From positions 87,183-151,182 of the forward strand of contig NZ_JAKFZS010000015.1 in assembly GCF_021654285.1 (NCBI RefSeq): DNA of 64,000 bases. Reading direction: 5' to 3'. The notes under the pieces are model-generated. The model did not search any database, was not told where the DNA came from, and was given only the letters and a program-made list of their open reading frames with translations. Both the position numbers and the translations under genes were made by a program. The stretch is from Pseudoalteromonas luteoviolacea (GTDB lineage: Bacteria > Pseudomonadota > Gammaproteobacteria > Enterobacterales > Alteromonadaceae). Positions within the stretch are counted from its first letter, which is position 1; each line of letters opens with the position of its first letter. Below are positions 22,519 to 33,730 of this stretch, piece by piece.

Positions 22519-22550
22519 ATGCCCAACTGTAAATTGTTGGGCATTTTTTT
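22519..22550 (+). terminator. Rho-independent terminator of the receptor gene
   Basis: ATGCCCAAC pairs perfectly with GTTGGGCAT across an eight-base loop and is followed by a run of Ts. Confidence 0.85.
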
Positions 22551-22629
22551 GCCTAATTTTACAGGGTCTTTCTTTGACTAGTTTCTCATTACCTCTACTC
22601 TATACCTTATTAGCCGAAGGATCTTTGTG

Positions 22630-22896
22630 ATGTATTGCGTTAAATTTATTGTTACTGGTACTGTTCAGGGGGTTGGGTTTAGGTATCACACTAAAATCAC
22701 AGCCCATGCTTTAGGATTGGCAGGCTTTGCTAAAAATTTACCAGATAGAAGTGTTGAAGTTGTTGTTACAGGAAATCCTGACAAAATAGCAGAATTGGAG
22801 CTTTGGTTACAAAAAGGCCCAGTGATGGCAAAAGTAAGTTCTGTTACTCGAGAACAAGTAGATTATTTACTGTGCGATGGCTTCGAAATTTATTAA
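22630..22896 (+). CDS. Acylphosphatase
   Basis: An 88-residue acylphosphatase with GTVQGVGFRYHT, containing the phosphate-binding Arg, and LAGFAKNLPDRSVEVVVTG, containing the catalytic Asn. These enzymes hydrolyse acyl phosphates such as acetyl or carbamoyl phosphate. A GTG at 22627 precedes the ATG, but AAGGA spacing favours the ATG at 22630. Confidence 0.9.
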   Translation: MYCVKFIVTGTVQGVGFRYHTKITAHALGLAGFAKNLPDRSVEVVVTGNPDKIAELELWLQKGPVMAKVSSVTREQVDYLLCDGFEIY

Positions 22897-22993
22897 AAGA
22901 GCACATTTTTTCTAAAATATAATTGGATAAGTCAACTGTAAATATTGGTGTACGCCTGTTGGGTTTGAATGAAATTAAGTCAGTTTATACATA

Positions 22994-23021
22994 AAAAAAG
23001 AGGCTAATTAGCCTCTTTTTT
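22994..23021. terminator. Bidirectional terminator between acylphosphatase and gltA
   Basis: GAGGCTAATTAGCCTC is a perfect palindrome flanked by an A-run on the left and a T-run on the right, so it can work for both converging genes. Confidence 0.88.
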
Positions 23022-23037
23022 CAAATAAAGCGAGAGA

Positions 23038-24324
23038 TTAACGCTCACCTTGGTCTTTGTAATCGCGTGCTGTGTAGCCAGTATATAGCTGACGAGGACG
23101 ACCGATCTTATGACCTGCTTGAGAAAGCATTTCATTCCAGTGTGAAATCCAGCCAACTGTACGTGACATAGCGAAGATCACAGTGAACATACTTGTTGGA
23201 ATGCCGATTGCTTTAAGGATGATACCTGAGTAGAAATCTACATTCGGGTAAAGCTTTTTCTCGATGAAGTAAGGGTCTTCTAGTGCGATTTGCTCTAGCT
23301 TCATTGCAACATCTAGTAATGGATCTTGGATGTTAAGCTCTCTTAGAACTTCATGGCACGTTTGACGCATTACTGTCGCGCGCGGGTCAAAGTTCTTGTA
23401 AACACGGTGACCGAAGCCCATAAGACGGAATGGGTCATTTTTGTCTTTTGCTTTTGCTACGTACTCGTCGATACGGTCTACAGAACCGATTTCTTCAAGC
23501 ATAGTTAGACAAGCTTCGTTTGCACCACCGTGCGCAGGGCCCCATAGTGACGCGATGCCAGCAGCGATACATGCATACGGGTTTGCACCTGAAGAACCGG
23601 CTAAACGTACTGTTGAAGTTGATGCATTTTGCTCGTGGTCAGCGTGAAGCATGAAAATGCGGTCCATAGCTTTTGCAAGAACCGGGCTTACTTTGTATTC
23701 TTCAGCTGGGACAGAGAACATCATGTGTAAGAAATTTTCTGCGTAGCTCAAGTCGTTACGTGGGTATACGAACGGTTGACCAACGTTATACTTGTATGCC
23801 ATTGCTGCAATAGTTGGTAGCTTGGCAACTAGCTTAGTTGCACAACGCATACGTTGTTCTGAGTCTGAAATATCTAAATCATCGTGGTAGAAAGATGATA
23901 GTGCGCCTACTACACCACACAGCATAGCCATTGGGTGTGAGTCAACACGGAAACCTTGGAAGAAAGCTGCAATTTTCTCGTGCATCATAGTGTTACGAGT
24001 AATCTCGTCAGAGAAAGTTGCTAGCTGTTCAGCATTTGGTAGCTCGCCATTTAATAGTAAGTAGCATAGCTCAATGTAGTTTGAGTGCTCTGCAAGCTGT
24101 TCAATCGGGTAGCCGCGGTGAAGAAGTACACCTTTTGCACCATCAATGTAAGTAATAGATGATTCACAAGAGCCAGTCGACATGAAACCAGGGTCATATG
24201 TGAAGAAGCCGTGAGCACCTAAAGTACGAACGTCGATAACGTCTTGGCCTGCTGTGCCAGAGTGGATCGGTAGTTCGATTGGATCGTGCCCATCGATATG
24301 GACTGTGGCTTTCTTATCTGCCAT
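23038..24324 (-). CDS. gltA: Citrate synthase GltA (type II)
   Basis: The 428-residue enzyme condenses acetyl-CoA with oxaloacetate, the first TCA step. The active-site regions are [31 protein letters not shown] and [10 protein letters not shown]. The N-terminal beta domain ([19 protein letters not shown]) matches the hexameric NADH-sensitive form of gammaproteobacteria. AGGAG precedes the ATG. It is divergent from the sdh operon, as in E. coli. Confidence 0.97.
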   Translation of the reverse strand: MADKKATVHIDGHDPIELPIHSGTAGQDVIDVRTLGAHGFFTYDPGFMSTGSCESSITYIDGAKGVLLHRGYPIEQLAEHSNYIELCYLLLNGELPNAEQLATFSDEITRNTMMHEKIAAFFQGFRVDSHPMAMLCGVVGALSSFYHDDLDISDSEQRMRCATKLVAKLPTIAAMAYKYNVGQPFVYPRNDLSYAENFLHMMFSVPAEEYKVSPVLAKAMDRIFMLHADHEQNASTSTVRLAGSSGANPYACIAAGIASLWGPAHGGANEACLTMLEEIGSVDRIDEYVAKAKDKNDPFRLMGFGHRVYKNFDPRATVMRQTCHEVLRELNIQDPLLDVAMKLEQIALEDPYFIEKKLYPNVDFYSGIILKAIGIPTSMFTVIFAMSRTVGWISHWNEMLSQAGHKIGRPRQLYTGYTARDYKDQGER

Positions 24325-24739
24325 CTAACTTATCTCCTATGGAATAACAACATTCTGATTGTTATGTTGTGATACTAATGTTAAGCAAATTCAGATCATT
24401 GTAACTTATAAATGGGGTGAAAAGTCAATTTTTCTAAGAATTATGCAAAAATGTATAATAAGTATTCTGGTCAGATTAAATATTATACCATTGGCTAATT
24501 CGCAAGCGTACGAAACTAAACAAGAATTGTAAAAACACGCACAGCCTTATATACTGTCAACGGTTTTATACCGTGTCGTCTGTGGGTAAACCTATTTTTA
24601 CATCGAAGTTTTACAGGCAAGTGATCTTTTAAGTGTTTAAACAGGTTTATCTAGAGTGTGCCATTTGTGCATGTCGTGCAAGTGGGTTGATAAAAACAAG
24701 TAGATGAAGCTCTTATCGAGCAAAGATGGGCAAGTAACT
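24325..24739. promoter_or_regulatory. Divergent gltA/sdhC control region
   Basis: This 415-base AT-rich gap must hold both divergent promoters. I see a short palindrome ACGG-TTTTATA-CCGT near 24559 and several AT-rich blocks, but no confident operator. No gene-like frame other than an optional N-terminal extension of sdhC (ATG at 24704) is present. Confidence 0.5.
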
Positions 24740-25117
24740 GTGAAAAAGCAAAGACCTGTAAATCTAGATCTTACGACTATATCTATGCCAGCAACGGCAA
24801 AGGCGTCGATCTTACATCGTGTCACTGGTGTCGCGTTGTTCTTCGCGCTGACATTTGTCATTTGGGCGTGGTCTGAATCTCTCTCTTCTCCTGAAGGATT
24901 TGAATTTGTTAAAGAGCTTATGACTGGCTTTGTAGCAAAATTCATTGCGTGGGGCACCTTGGCTGTATTGTCTTACCACATCATTGGCGGTATCCGTCAC
25001 ATGATCCAAGACATGGGCCACTGGGAAGAGTTAGAGTCGGGCAATGCAAGTGCTAAAATTGCAATCGCCATTTGGGTAATCGTTGCGATTCTTGGTGGAG
25101 TGTGGATATGGTCTTAA
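24740..25117 (+). CDS. sdhC: Succinate dehydrogenase cytochrome b556 subunit SdhC
   Basis: Three transmembrane helices anchor the complex and bind haem b and quinone. KKQRPVNLDLTTI and ASILHRVTGVALFF match E. coli SdhC; YHIIGGIRHM carries the expected haem-ligand His. I start at a GTG (24740), which gives the family-typical KKQRPVNL opening and about 125 residues. An upstream in-frame ATG at 24704 would add twelve residues. Neither has a strong ribosome site. Confidence 0.88.
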   Translation: MKKQRPVNLDLTTISMPATAKASILHRVTGVALFFALTFVIWAWSESLSSPEGFEFVKELMTGFVAKFIAWGTLAVLSYHIIGGIRHMIQDMGHWEELESGNASAKIAIAIWVIVAILGGVWIWS

Positions 25118-25455
25118 ATCAAGCAACTCTGAAACGTGATGGTGTACAAGATTATGTATCACTTCGCGCAACAGCATTAATCATTGCAGCTTACGCTGTA
25201 TTTATCGTGGGCTACTTAGCGTTAACTCCTGAATTAACGTATGAAGCGTGGTCTGGGTTATTTGATAACCTAGCTATGAAAGCTGCAACTATTATTACAC
25301 TTGTTTGTATAATGGTTCATACTCGTATTGGCCTTTGGCAAGTTCTTACTGACTACGTCAAGTGTTCAACAATGCGTTCAGTTTTAGGCTTTGTATTAAA
25401 TCTAATGGCACTTGCATATGTTGCTGTTGGTTTGTTTGTTCTGTGGGGTGTTTAA
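25108..25455 (+). CDS. sdhD: Succinate dehydrogenase membrane anchor SdhD
   Basis: The 115-residue three-helix subunit begins MVLNQATLKRDGVQDYVSLRA and carries MVHTRIGLWQVLTDYVK with the conserved His and Tyr near the quinone site. The ATG at 25108 lies inside the last codons of sdhC, a ten-base overlap. The open frame extends upstream to 25072, but that would overlap sdhC further and lacks family support. Confidence 0.93.
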   Translation: MVLNQATLKRDGVQDYVSLRATALIIAAYAVFIVGYLALTPELTYEAWSGLFDNLAMKAATIITLVCIMVHTRIGLWQVLTDYVKCSTMRSVLGFVLNLMALAYVAVGLFVLWGV

Positions 25456-27228
25456 GTGAAATATAATGTCCGTGAATTTGATGCTGTAGTTGTCGGAGCC
25501 GGCGGTGCGGGTATGCGTGCTGCACTTGCTATTTCTGAGTCAGGCAAGACATGTGCTCTTATCTCTAAAGTATTCCCAACTCGTTCTCACACAGTATCTG
25601 CGCAAGGTGGTATTACGGTAGCACTTGGCAACTCTCATGAAGATAACTGGGAATGGCACATGTACGATACCGTTAAGGGTTCTGATTATATCGGTGACCA
25701 AGACGCTATCGAATATATGACTAAAACGGGTCCTGAGGCGATCACTGAGCTAGAAAACATGGGTCTACCATTTTCTCGCTTCGAAAATGGTCGTGTTTAT
25801 CAGCGTCCTTTCGGTGGTCAGTCTAAGCACTTTGGCGGCGAGCAGGCTGCACGTACTGCAGCAGCAGCTGACCGTACTGGTCACGCACTTCTTCATTGTC
25901 TATACCAACAAAACGTTAAAAACAAAACTAACGTTTTCTCTGAGTGGTATGCGCTTGACTTAGTAAAAAATGATAAAGGCGACGTGGTTGGTGTTACTGC
26001 GATTGAAATTGAGACTGGTGAAGTCGTTTACTTCAAGTCAAAAGCGGTAGTTCTTGCAACTGGTGGTGCTGGTCGTATCTATGCATCAACAACGAATGCA
26101 CACATCAATACTGGTGACGGTGTTGGTATGGCAGTACGTGCTGGCATCGGTATGCAAGACATGGAGATGTGGCAGTTCCACCCGACAGGTATTGCAGGTG
26201 CAGGTACACTCGTAACTGAAGGTTGCCGTGGTGAAGGTGGTTACCTTCTGAATAAAGATGGCGAACGTTTCATGGAACGTTATGCACCTAACGCGAAAGA
26301 CCTTGCCGGTCGTGACGTTGTTGCGCGTGCAATGATGACAGAGATCCGTGAAGGCCGTGGTTGTGAAGGCCCTTGGGGTATTCACATTAAGCTGAAACTT
26401 GACCACTTAGGTGAAGAGATGCTTAATCTTCGTCTACCAGGTGTTTGTGACTTATCGAAAACATTTGCACACGTAGATCCAGCTGAAGAGCCAATTCCAG
26501 TAATTCCTACATGTCACTACATGATGGGTGGTGTGCCTACAAACGTTAACGGTCAAGTACTAGATGTAGATAGCAATGGTAACGAACGTATCGTTGAAGG
26601 TCTATTCGCTGTAGGTGAGATTGCATGTGTATCTGTACACGGTGCAAACCGTCTAGGCGGAAACTCATTACTGGACTTAGTTGTATTCGGTCGTGCGGCT
26701 GGTAACTTCTTAGGCTCTTACCTTAAAGACTTTGAGTCAACTGGCGAAGCGTCTAAAGACGATGTTGATGCAGCGTTTGCTCGTTACAATCGTTGGGAAA
26801 CGTCTGAAGTTGGCAAGGGTGAAGATCCGGTTCAAATCAAGAAAGATCTACAAGAGTGTATGCAGCTTAACTTCTCGGTATTCCGCGAAGGTGACTCAAT
26901 GGCTGATGGCCTTAAGCAGCTTAAAGAAATTCGTGAGCGTCTTCAGTATGCGCGTCTTGATGACAAGTCAACTGAATTCAACACGCAACGTATTGAGTGT
27001 CTTGAACTAGATAACTTGATGGAAACTGCATACTCAACAGCAGTTGCTGCTAACTTCCGTACGGAAAGCCGTGGTGCGCACTCAAGATTTGACTTCCCTG
27101 AGCGTGATGATGAGAACTGGTTATGCCACTCAATGTATCACCCTCAAAGTGAGTCAATGACAAAGCGTGATGTTAACTTTGCGCCGACTACGCGTGAAGC
27201 ATTCCCACCTAAAGCTCGTACGTACTAG
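25456..27228 (+). CDS. sdhA: Succinate dehydrogenase flavoprotein SdhA
   Basis: The 590-residue subunit oxidises succinate to fumarate with covalently bound [15 protein letters not shown] is the dinucleotide fold, [10 protein letters not shown] holds the FAD-linked His45, [17 protein letters not shown] and [20 protein letters not shown] are family signatures, and [15 protein letters not shown] is near the C-terminus. It starts with GTG directly after the sdhD stop. Confidence 0.97.
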   Translation: MKYNVREFDAVVVGAGGAGMRAALAISESGKTCALISKVFPTRSHTVSAQGGITVALGNSHEDNWEWHMYDTVKGSDYIGDQDAIEYMTKTGPEAITELENMGLPFSRFENGRVYQRPFGGQSKHFGGEQAARTAAAADRTGHALLHCLYQQNVKNKTNVFSEWYALDLVKNDKGDVVGVTAIEIETGEVVYFKSKAVVLATGGAGRIYASTTNAHINTGDGVGMAVRAGIGMQDMEMWQFHPTGIAGAGTLVTEGCRGEGGYLLNKDGERFMERYAPNAKDLAGRDVVARAMMTEIREGRGCEGPWGIHIKLKLDHLGEEMLNLRLPGVCDLSKTFAHVDPAEEPIPVIPTCHYMMGGVPTNVNGQVLDVDSNGNERIVEGLFAVGEIACVSVHGANRLGGNSLLDLVVFGRAAGNFLGSYLKDFESTGEASKDDVDAAFARYNRWETSEVGKGEDPVQIKKDLQECMQLNFSVFREGDSMADGLKQLKEIRERLQYARLDDKSTEFNTQRIECLELDNLMETAYSTAVAANFRTESRGAHSRFDFPERDDENWLCHSMYHPQSESMTKRDVNFAPTTREAFPPKARTY

Positions 27229-27238
27229 GAGTTAAACG

Positions 27239-27964
27239 ATGGCAACAGCAACTTTAGAATTATCTGTTTATCGTTACAACCCAGATGTTGATACTGCACC
27301 TCGTATGCAGGAATACAAACTTGAGGTTGAAGAAGGTCGTGACATGATGGTGCTTGACGCACTACTTATGTTAAAAGAGCAGGACTCGACACTTTCTTTC
27401 CGTCGTTCATGTCGTGAAGGTGTTTGTGGTTCTGATGGTTTAAACATGAATGGTAAAAATGGCCTTGCATGTATTACTCCATTGTCTGCTCTACAAAAAA
27501 ATGGCAAAGGTAAAATTATCGTACGTCCACTTCCTGGCTTGCCAGTAATTCGTGACTTGGTAATTGACATGAGTCAGTTCTACACTCAATACGAGAAAGT
27601 AAAACCTTACTTGATCAATGATAAGCCAACTGGCGGTGAAGAGCGTCTTCAATCTGTTGAAGATCGTGAAAAGCTAGATGGTCTTTACGAGTGTATTTTA
27701 TGTGCATGTTGTTCAACTTCATGCCCATCATTCTGGTGGAACCCAGATAAATTTATCGGTCCTGCTGGTCTTCTTCATGCGTATCGTTTCTTGGCAGATA
27801 GCCGAGATACAGCAACTGAAGAGCGTTTAGCTGGTCTTGATGACGCGTTCAGCGTATTCCGTTGTCACAGTATCATGAACTGTGTTAGCGTTTGTCCAAA
27901 AGGTTTGAATCCAACCAAAGCGATTGGACATATTAAATCTATGCTATTAAACCGTTCGGTTTAA
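27239..27964 (+). CDS. sdhB: Succinate dehydrogenase iron-sulfur subunit SdhB
   Basis: The 241-residue protein carries three Fe-S centres. They are the plant-type 2Fe-2S segment (SCREGVCGSDGLNMNG and ACITPL), the 4Fe-4S segment (CILCACCSTSCPSFWW) and the 3Fe-4S segment (CHSIMNCVSVCPKGLNPTKAI). GGAG precedes the ATG. It is the last sdh gene, 90 bases before sucA. Confidence 0.97.
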   Translation: MATATLELSVYRYNPDVDTAPRMQEYKLEVEEGRDMMVLDALLMLKEQDSTLSFRRSCREGVCGSDGLNMNGKNGLACITPLSALQKNGKGKIIVRPLPGLPVIRDLVIDMSQFYTQYEKVKPYLINDKPTGGEERLQSVEDREKLDGLYECILCACCSTSCPSFWWNPDKFIGPAGLLHAYRFLADSRDTATEERLAGLDDAFSVFRCHSIMNCVSVCPKGLNPTKAIGHIKSMLLNRSV

Positions 27965-28054
27965 AGCATATTATTATCTTAAGATGGCATGCTGAGCATG
28001 CCATCTTGTTTTCGTTTAAGTTTAAGTTTCTGCGCTAGAGAAAAGGGCTAATAA

Positions 28055-30868
28055 ATGCACGAAGGTGTGATGAAAGCATGGCTGGAATCTTCTCACTTAT
28101 ATGGCGGCAACGTTGCATATGTAGAAGATTTATATGAGGCGTATCTTGACGATGCGGCTTCAGTGCCAGAAGAATGGCGAGAAGTGTTTGATCAACTGCC
28201 TAAAGTAGAAGGTGTTGATGTTGATATTAAACATTCCGATGTAAGAACACAATTTGCTGAGCTTGCTAAGAACAAACACAGAGAAGTAGTAGTTTCTGCA
28301 GAAGGTGCGGCAGATGCAAAACAAGTGCGTGTGTTGCAGCTTATTAATGCATTTAGATTTAGGGGCCACCAAAATGCCAATTTAGACCCGTTGGGTTTAT
28401 GGCAACGTGACCGAGTTCGAGAACTCGAGTTGGCTTACCACGATTTAGATGATGTGGATCACGATAAAGAATTCAACGTTGGCTCTTTTGCCTGTGGCAA
28501 AGAGACAATGAAATTAAAAGACTTGTACGCTGCGTTAAAGTCTACCTACTGTGGTTCAGTTGGTGCAGAGTACATGCACATCACATCAACCGAAGAAAAG
28601 CGCTGGTTACAACAACGCTTAGAAGCCGGTTTCTCCAAGCCTCAATTTAGCAAAGAAAACAAACTACGTTTATTGCAAGGCTTAATCGCTGCAGATGGTC
28701 TTGAAAAATATCTTGGTGCTAAGTTCCCAGGTGCAAAACGTTTCTCACTAGAAGGTGGCGATGCACTTGTACCAATGCTTAAAGAGCTGGTACACAGAGC
28801 TGGTGAAAGTGGCCAAGAAGAAGTTGTTATCGGTATGGCTCACCGTGGTCGCCTTAACGTATTAGTTAACGTCCTTGGTAAGAACCCTCAAGAATTATTC
28901 GATGAATTCGCTGGTAAATATGGCGAGTCTGCAGGTTCTGGTGATGTTAAGTATCACATGGGTTTCTCTTCTGATTTCGCGACGCAGGGCGGCGATGTTC
29001 ACATGGCATTGGCGTTTAACCCGTCTCACTTAGAAATCGTTAACCCAGTGGTTATGGGCTCAGTAAGAGCACGTCTTGACCGTTTAGATTGCGCAAGTGG
29101 CTCTAAGGCACTACCAATCACTATCCACGGTGACTCAGCTATTGCAGGTCAAGGTGTTGTACAAGAGACATTTAACTTATCAAAAACACGTGCATACGGC
29201 GTTGGCGGTACTGTTCGTATCGTTGTAAACAACCAAGTTGGTTTCACAACGTCTAAACCAGAAGATACGCGTTCTACAGAATACTGTACTGACATTGCTA
29301 AGATGGTTCAGGCGCCAATCTTCCATGTTAACTCTGACGATCCGGAAGCTGTAGCATTTGTAACGCAGGTTGCGCTTGATTTCCGTAACAAGTTTAAGCG
29401 TGATGTTGTTATTGATTTAGTGTGTTACCGTCGCCACGGTCACAACGAAGCTGATGAGCCAAACGCAACTCAGCCTCTAATGTATCAAAAGATCAAAAAG
29501 CACCCTGTACCGCGTCAGTTATACTCTGACAAGCTTGTAGCTGAAGGGGTATTGTCAGCACAAGAAGCAAAGCAGCTTGCTGATGACTACCGAAATGGCT
29601 TAGACAATGGTGTGTGTGTGGTTTCTGAAATCCAACCAGAAACGAAGCATTCATCTGAGTGGTCTAAGTACGTTGGTCATGACTGGGATACGCCTTACGA
29701 GACAGAAGTTTCTGTTGATAAGCTTAAAGAGCTTGGTGAAAAGGTTGCTAGCTACCCAGAAGATCACAAAGCACAGTCTCGTGTTAAGAAAATATACGAT
29801 GACCGTAAAGCGATGGCAAAAGGTGATAAGCCACTCGATTGGGGTATGGCTGAGACACTTGCATACGCGACTATGGTTGACCAAGGCACTGACATTCGTC
29901 TAACTGGTCAGGACTCTGGCCGTGGTACTTTCTTCCACCGCCACGCTGTTGTTCATAACCAAAACGATGCATCTACTTACTTACCATTGCAAAACATCAG
30001 CCCAGAGCAGGGTACTTTTGAGGTTTATGACTCAGTACTTTCTGAAGAAGCTGTTTTAGCATTTGAATACGGTTACGCGACAGCTGAGCCGACTTCACTG
30101 GTTCTTTGGGAAGCACAATTTGGTGACTTCGCGAACGGTGCACAGGTTGTATTTGACCAATTCTTAAGTTCGGGTGAGCAGAAGTGGGGCCGTTTGTGTG
30201 GCTTGACTCTATTGCTTCCACACGGTTACGAGGGTCAAGGTCCAGAGCACAGTTCTTCACGTATGGAGCGTTACCTTCAGCTTTGTGCTGACCACAACAT
30301 GCAAGTATGTGTACCAACTACGCCAGCGCAAGTTTATGCAATGTTACGTCGTCAATCAGTACGTCCTTTACGTCGTCCATTGATTGTAATGACACCAAAA
30401 TCATTGCTACGTCATCCATTAGCAGTTTCTAGTCTTGAAGAACTATCTGATGGTGTTTTCCACAATATGATCGATGAAATCGATGAGATTAAGCCGGAAA
30501 ACGTAGAGCGCGTTGTATTCTGTAGTGGTAAGGTTTACTACGAACTACTTCAAGAGCGTCGTAAGCTTGAACTAAACAATGTTGCTATTGTACGTGTTGA
30601 ACAGTTATATCCATTCCCTCACAAAGAGATGGATGAGATTATGGCTCGTTATCAGCATGTAAAAGATTTCGTATGGTGTCAGGAAGAGCCACAGAACCAA
30701 GGTGCTTGGTACTGTTCTCAACACCATTTCTGGGAAGCAATCCCTGCAGGTGCAAACCTAACATATGCTGGCCGTAAGGCATCAGCTGCACCGGCATGTG
30801 GATATATGTCTACCCACACTAAAGAACAAAACGCGTTGATTGCTGACGCATTAACAATTAAAAAATAA
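28055..30868 (+). CDS. sucA: 2-oxoglutarate dehydrogenase E1 component SucA
   Basis: The 937-residue thiamine-diphosphate enzyme decarboxylates 2-oxoglutarate. VLQLINAFRFRGHQNANLDPLG, VIGMAHRGRLNVLVNVLGK, the ThDP motif region IHGDSAIAGQGVVQE, CYRRHGHNEADEP and the C-terminal PQNQGAWYCSQHH segment match E. coli SucA. AAGGG stands before the ATG, and the start gives the same spacing to KAW as the E. coli protein. Confidence 0.97.
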   Translation: MHEGVMKAWLESSHLYGGNVAYVEDLYEAYLDDAASVPEEWREVFDQLPKVEGVDVDIKHSDVRTQFAELAKNKHREVVVSAEGAADAKQVRVLQLINAFRFRGHQNANLDPLGLWQRDRVRELELAYHDLDDVDHDKEFNVGSFACGKETMKLKDLYAALKSTYCGSVGAEYMHITSTEEKRWLQQRLEAGFSKPQFSKENKLRLLQGLIAADGLEKYLGAKFPGAKRFSLEGGDALVPMLKELVHRAGESGQEEVVIGMAHRGRLNVLVNVLGKNPQELFDEFAGKYGESAGSGDVKYHMGFSSDFATQGGDVHMALAFNPSHLEIVNPVVMGSVRARLDRLDCASGSKALPITIHGDSAIAGQGVVQETFNLSKTRAYGVGGTVRIVVNNQVGFTTSKPEDTRSTEYCTDIAKMVQAPIFHVNSDDPEAVAFVTQVALDFRNKFKRDVVIDLVCYRRHGHNEADEPNATQPLMYQKIKKHPVPRQLYSDKLVAEGVLSAQEAKQLADDYRNGLDNGVCVVSEIQPETKHSSEWSKYVGHDWDTPYETEVSVDKLKELGEKVASYPEDHKAQSRVKKIYDDRKAMAKGDKPLDWGMAETLAYATMVDQGTDIRLTGQDSGRGTFFHRHAVVHNQNDASTYLPLQNISPEQGTFEVYDSVLSEEAVLAFEYGYATAEPTSLVLWEAQFGDFANGAQVVFDQFLSSGEQKWGRLCGLTLLLPHGYEGQGPEHSSSRMERYLQLCADHNMQVCVPTTPAQVYAMLRRQSVRPLRRPLIVMTPKSLLRHPLAVSSLEELSDGVFHNMIDEIDEIKPENVERVVFCSGKVYYELLQERRKLELNNVAIVRVEQLYPFPHKEMDEIMARYQHVKDFVWCQEEPQNQGAWYCSQHHFWEAIPAGANLTYAGRKASAAPACGYMSTHTKEQNALIADALTIKK

Positions 30869-30878
30869 GGAATAAGAG

Positions 30879-32378
30879 ATGACAACCGAAATTAAGGTGC
30901 CTGTTCTTCCTGAGTCAGTTGCAGACGCGACCGTTGCGACATGGCATGTAAGCGTTGGTGATACGGTAAGCCGTGACCAAAACCTAGTTGACATCGAAAC
31001 GGATAAAGTCGTTTTAGAAGTTGTAGCACCTGAAGATGGTGTAATTGTTGCTATTTCTGAAGAAGAAGGCGCGACAGTATTAGGTGAGCAAGTAATTGCA
31101 CAAATCGGTGCTGCAGGTGCGGCACCAGCTCAATCAAATGAACAATCAGCAGCGCCAGCGGCAGCGGCGCCAGCAGCAGAAGGTAAAGAAGTGGACATTA
31201 AAGTACCAGTACTTCCAGAATCAGTAGCAGACGCTACAATCGCAACTTGGCACGTTCAACCAGGTGAGGCTGTAAGCCGTGACCAAAACCTAGTTGACAT
31301 CGAAACAGACAAAGTTGTTTTAGAAGTAGTTGCACCTGAAGACGGTGTAATGGGTGAGCACTTGCACGCTGAAGGCGACACTGTACTTGGCGAGCAGGTT
31401 ATTGGTAAGCTTTCTGCAGGGGGTGCACCAGCTGCAGCAGCGCCAGCACAAGCAGATGCTGCATCTTCTGATGAAAACGCTGATGTGCTAACGCCTTCAG
31501 TTCGTCGTTTAATTGCAGAAAAAGGCCTAGATGCTTCTCAAATTAAGGGTTCTGGTAAAGGCGGTCGCATTACAAAAGAAGATGTTGACGCGTTCTTGAA
31601 AGCACCTGCGGCTAAGCCAGCTGCAGCACCTGCCAAAGCGGCAGCAGCTGCACCAGCTCCAGCGGCACCTGTAGGTGACCGTACTCAGAAGCGTGTTCCA
31701 ATGACACGTCTTCGTAAGACAATTGCTAACCGTCTTCTTGAAGCGAAGAATTCAACAGCAATGCTTACTACGTTCAACGAAGTAAACATGAAGCCAATCA
31801 TGGACCTTCGTAAGCAGTACAAAGATGTATTTGAAGAGCGTCACGGTATTCGTCTTGGTTTCATGTCTTTCTACGTGAAAGCAGTAACAGAAGCTCTTAA
31901 GCGTTTCCCTGAAGTAAATGCATCAATCGACGGTGATGACATCGTTTATCACAACTACTTCGATATCAGCATCGCTGTTTCTACACCTCGTGGTCTAGTA
32001 ACACCAGTACTTCGTGACTGTGATAAGCTATCTGTTGCTGAAATCGAAAAAGGTATCCGTGAGCTAGCGCTTAAAGGTCGTGATGGTAAACTAACAGTTG
32101 ACGATATGACTGGTGGTAACTTCACAATCACAAACGGTGGTGTATTCGGTTCACTACTTTCTACGCCTATCATCAACCTACCTCAGTCTTCAATTCTTGG
32201 TATGCACAAAATCCAAGAACGTCCAATGGCTGTAAATGGCAAGGTAGAAATTTTACCTATGATGTACCTAGCGCTTTCTTATGACCACCGTCAAATTGAT
32301 GGTAAAGAATCAGTTGGTTTCCTAGTAACAATCAAAGAATTACTAGAAGATCCAACACGTCTACTTCTAGACGTTTAA
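30879..32378 (+). CDS. sucB: 2-oxoglutarate dehydrogenase E2 SucB with two lipoyl domains
   Basis: The 499-residue succinyltransferase has two lipoyl domains (about 1-80 and 103-180), each with the lipoylated Lys in [11 protein letters not shown]. An Ala/Pro-rich linker, an E1/E3-binding domain ([17 protein letters not shown]) and the catalytic domain with [17 protein letters not shown] follow. E. coli SucB has one lipoyl domain and about 405 residues, so the extra length equals one added domain. No E3 (lpd) gene is adjacent; it is presumably shared with pyruvate dehydrogenase. Confidence 0.96.
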   Translation: MTTEIKVPVLPESVADATVATWHVSVGDTVSRDQNLVDIETDKVVLEVVAPEDGVIVAISEEEGATVLGEQVIAQIGAAGAAPAQSNEQSAAPAAAAPAAEGKEVDIKVPVLPESVADATIATWHVQPGEAVSRDQNLVDIETDKVVLEVVAPEDGVMGEHLHAEGDTVLGEQVIGKLSAGGAPAAAAPAQADAASSDENADVLTPSVRRLIAEKGLDASQIKGSGKGGRITKEDVDAFLKAPAAKPAAAPAKAAAAAPAPAAPVGDRTQKRVPMTRLRKTIANRLLEAKNSTAMLTTFNEVNMKPIMDLRKQYKDVFEERHGIRLGFMSFYVKAVTEALKRFPEVNASIDGDDIVYHNYFDISIAVSTPRGLVTPVLRDCDKLSVAEIEKGIRELALKGRDGKLTVDDMTGGNFTITNGGVFGSLLSTPIINLPQSSILGMHKIQERPMAVNGKVEILPMMYLALSYDHRQIDGKESVGFLVTIKELLEDPTRLLLDV

Positions 32379-32395
32379 GCAAAAGATTAAATCTT

Positions 32396-32438
32396 AAGCT
32401 GTATGTGTGCAATTAAGCGACATACAGCTTTTTTTTTG
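32396..32438 (+). terminator. Terminator after sucB
   Basis: AAGCTGTATGT pairs perfectly with ACATACAGCTT, followed by a run of eight Ts. It separates sdhCDAB-sucAB from sucCD, so sucCD should have its own promoter or depend on read-through. Confidence 0.88.
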
Positions 32439-32563
32439 CGCCTTTGGTCTAACTGGGGTTTTATTAAAACGCCGTGGGATCTATACTATGTGCGCAATTT
32501 GGGATAGCTGATTATTTGCATAAATATTCAGCATTTTTAGTATAAAAAATTGGATAAAGCATC

Positions 32564-33730
32564 ATGAATTTGCATGAGTATCAGGCAAAACAACTTTTTG
32601 CCGAATATGGTTTACCTGTGTCTGAGGGTTACGCTTGTGACACTCCTCAGGAAGCAGTTGAAGCTGCTGGTAAAATTGGTGGCGACAAGTGGGTCGTTAA
32701 ATGTCAAGTACACGCGGGTGGCCGTGGTAAAGCTGGCGGTGTTAAGCTAGCTGATAGCAAAGACGAGATCCGCGCATTTGCTGAAAACTGGTTAGGTAAA
32801 AACCTAGTAACTTACCAGACTGACGAAAAAGGTCAGCCTGTTGCTAAGATCCTAGTTGAAAGCTGCACTGATATTGCAAATGAGCTATACCTTGGTGCTG
32901 TTGTTGACCGTGCTTCACGTAAAATCGTGTTCATGGCTTCAACTGAAGGTGGTGTTGAAATCGAGCAAGTTGCTGAAGAAACTCCAGAACTAATTCACAA
33001 AGCTGAAATCGATCCACTAGTAGGCCCTCAGGCATACCAAGGTCGTGAGCTAGGCTTCAAGCTTGGTCTTAACCCAGCACAGATCAAACAGTTCACTAAG
33101 ATCTTCCTAGGTCTTGCGAACATGTTCATCGATCACGATTTCGCACTTCTAGAGATCAACCCTCTAGTAATCACTGACGAAAACAACCTACATTGCCTAG
33201 ACGGCAAGATTGGTGTTGATGGCAACGCGCTATTCCGTCAGCCTAAGATCCGTGAATTCCACGATCCTTCACAAGAAGATGCACGTGAAGCTCACGCTGC
33301 AAGCTTCGAGTTAAACTACGTTGCTCTAGACGGTAACGTTGGTTGTATGGTTAACGGTGCAGGCCTAGCGATGGGTACAATGGACATCGTAAACCTACAC
33401 GGCGGTAAGCCAGCTAACTTCCTAGACGTTGGTGGCGGCGCGACTAAAGAGCGTGTATCTGAAGCATTCAAGATCATCCTTTCAGATGACAACGTGAAAG
33501 CAGTACTAGTTAACATCTTCGGTGGTATCGTTCGTTGTGACATGATCGCTGAAGGTATCATTGGTGCAGTTAAAGAAGTTGGTGTAAGCGTACCTGTAGT
33601 TGTACGTCTTGAAGGTACTAACGCTGAAGCTGGCCGTGAAGTACTAGCTAACTCTGGTCTTGACATCATCGCTGCTGAATCACTAACTGATGCTGCAGAG
33701 AAAGTAGTTGCTGCTGCGGAGGGCAAATAA
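32564..33730 (+). CDS. sucC: Succinyl-CoA synthetase beta subunit SucC
   Basis: The 388-residue protein has the ATP-grasp N-terminus ([18 protein letters not shown]), the [14 protein letters not shown] loop, [25 protein letters not shown] and [14 protein letters not shown]. It makes ATP or GTP from succinyl-CoA with SucD. The stop overlaps the sucD start by one base (TAATG). Confidence 0.97.
   Translation: MNLHEYQAKQLFAEYGLPVSEGYACDTPQEAVEAAGKIGGDKWVVKCQVHAGGRGKAGGVKLADSKDEIRAFAENWLGKNLVTYQTDEKGQPVAKILVESCTDIANELYLGAVVDRASRKIVFMASTEGGVEIEQVAEETPELIHKAEIDPLVGPQAYQGRELGFKLGLNPAQIKQFTKIFLGLANMFIDHDFALLEINPLVITDENNLHCLDGKIGVDGNALFRQPKIREFHDPSQEDAREAHAASFELNYVALDGNVGCMVNGAGLAMGTMDIVNLHGGKPANFLDVGGGATKERVSEAFKIILSDDNVKAVLVNIFGGIVRCDMIAEGIIGAVKEVGVSVPVVVRLEGTNAEAGREVLANSGLDIIAAESLTDAAEKVVAAAEGK

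Noticed and set aside
25072..25107. Upstream extension of SdhD
   Set aside because: It would lie within sdhC in another frame; the family start matches the ATG at 25108.
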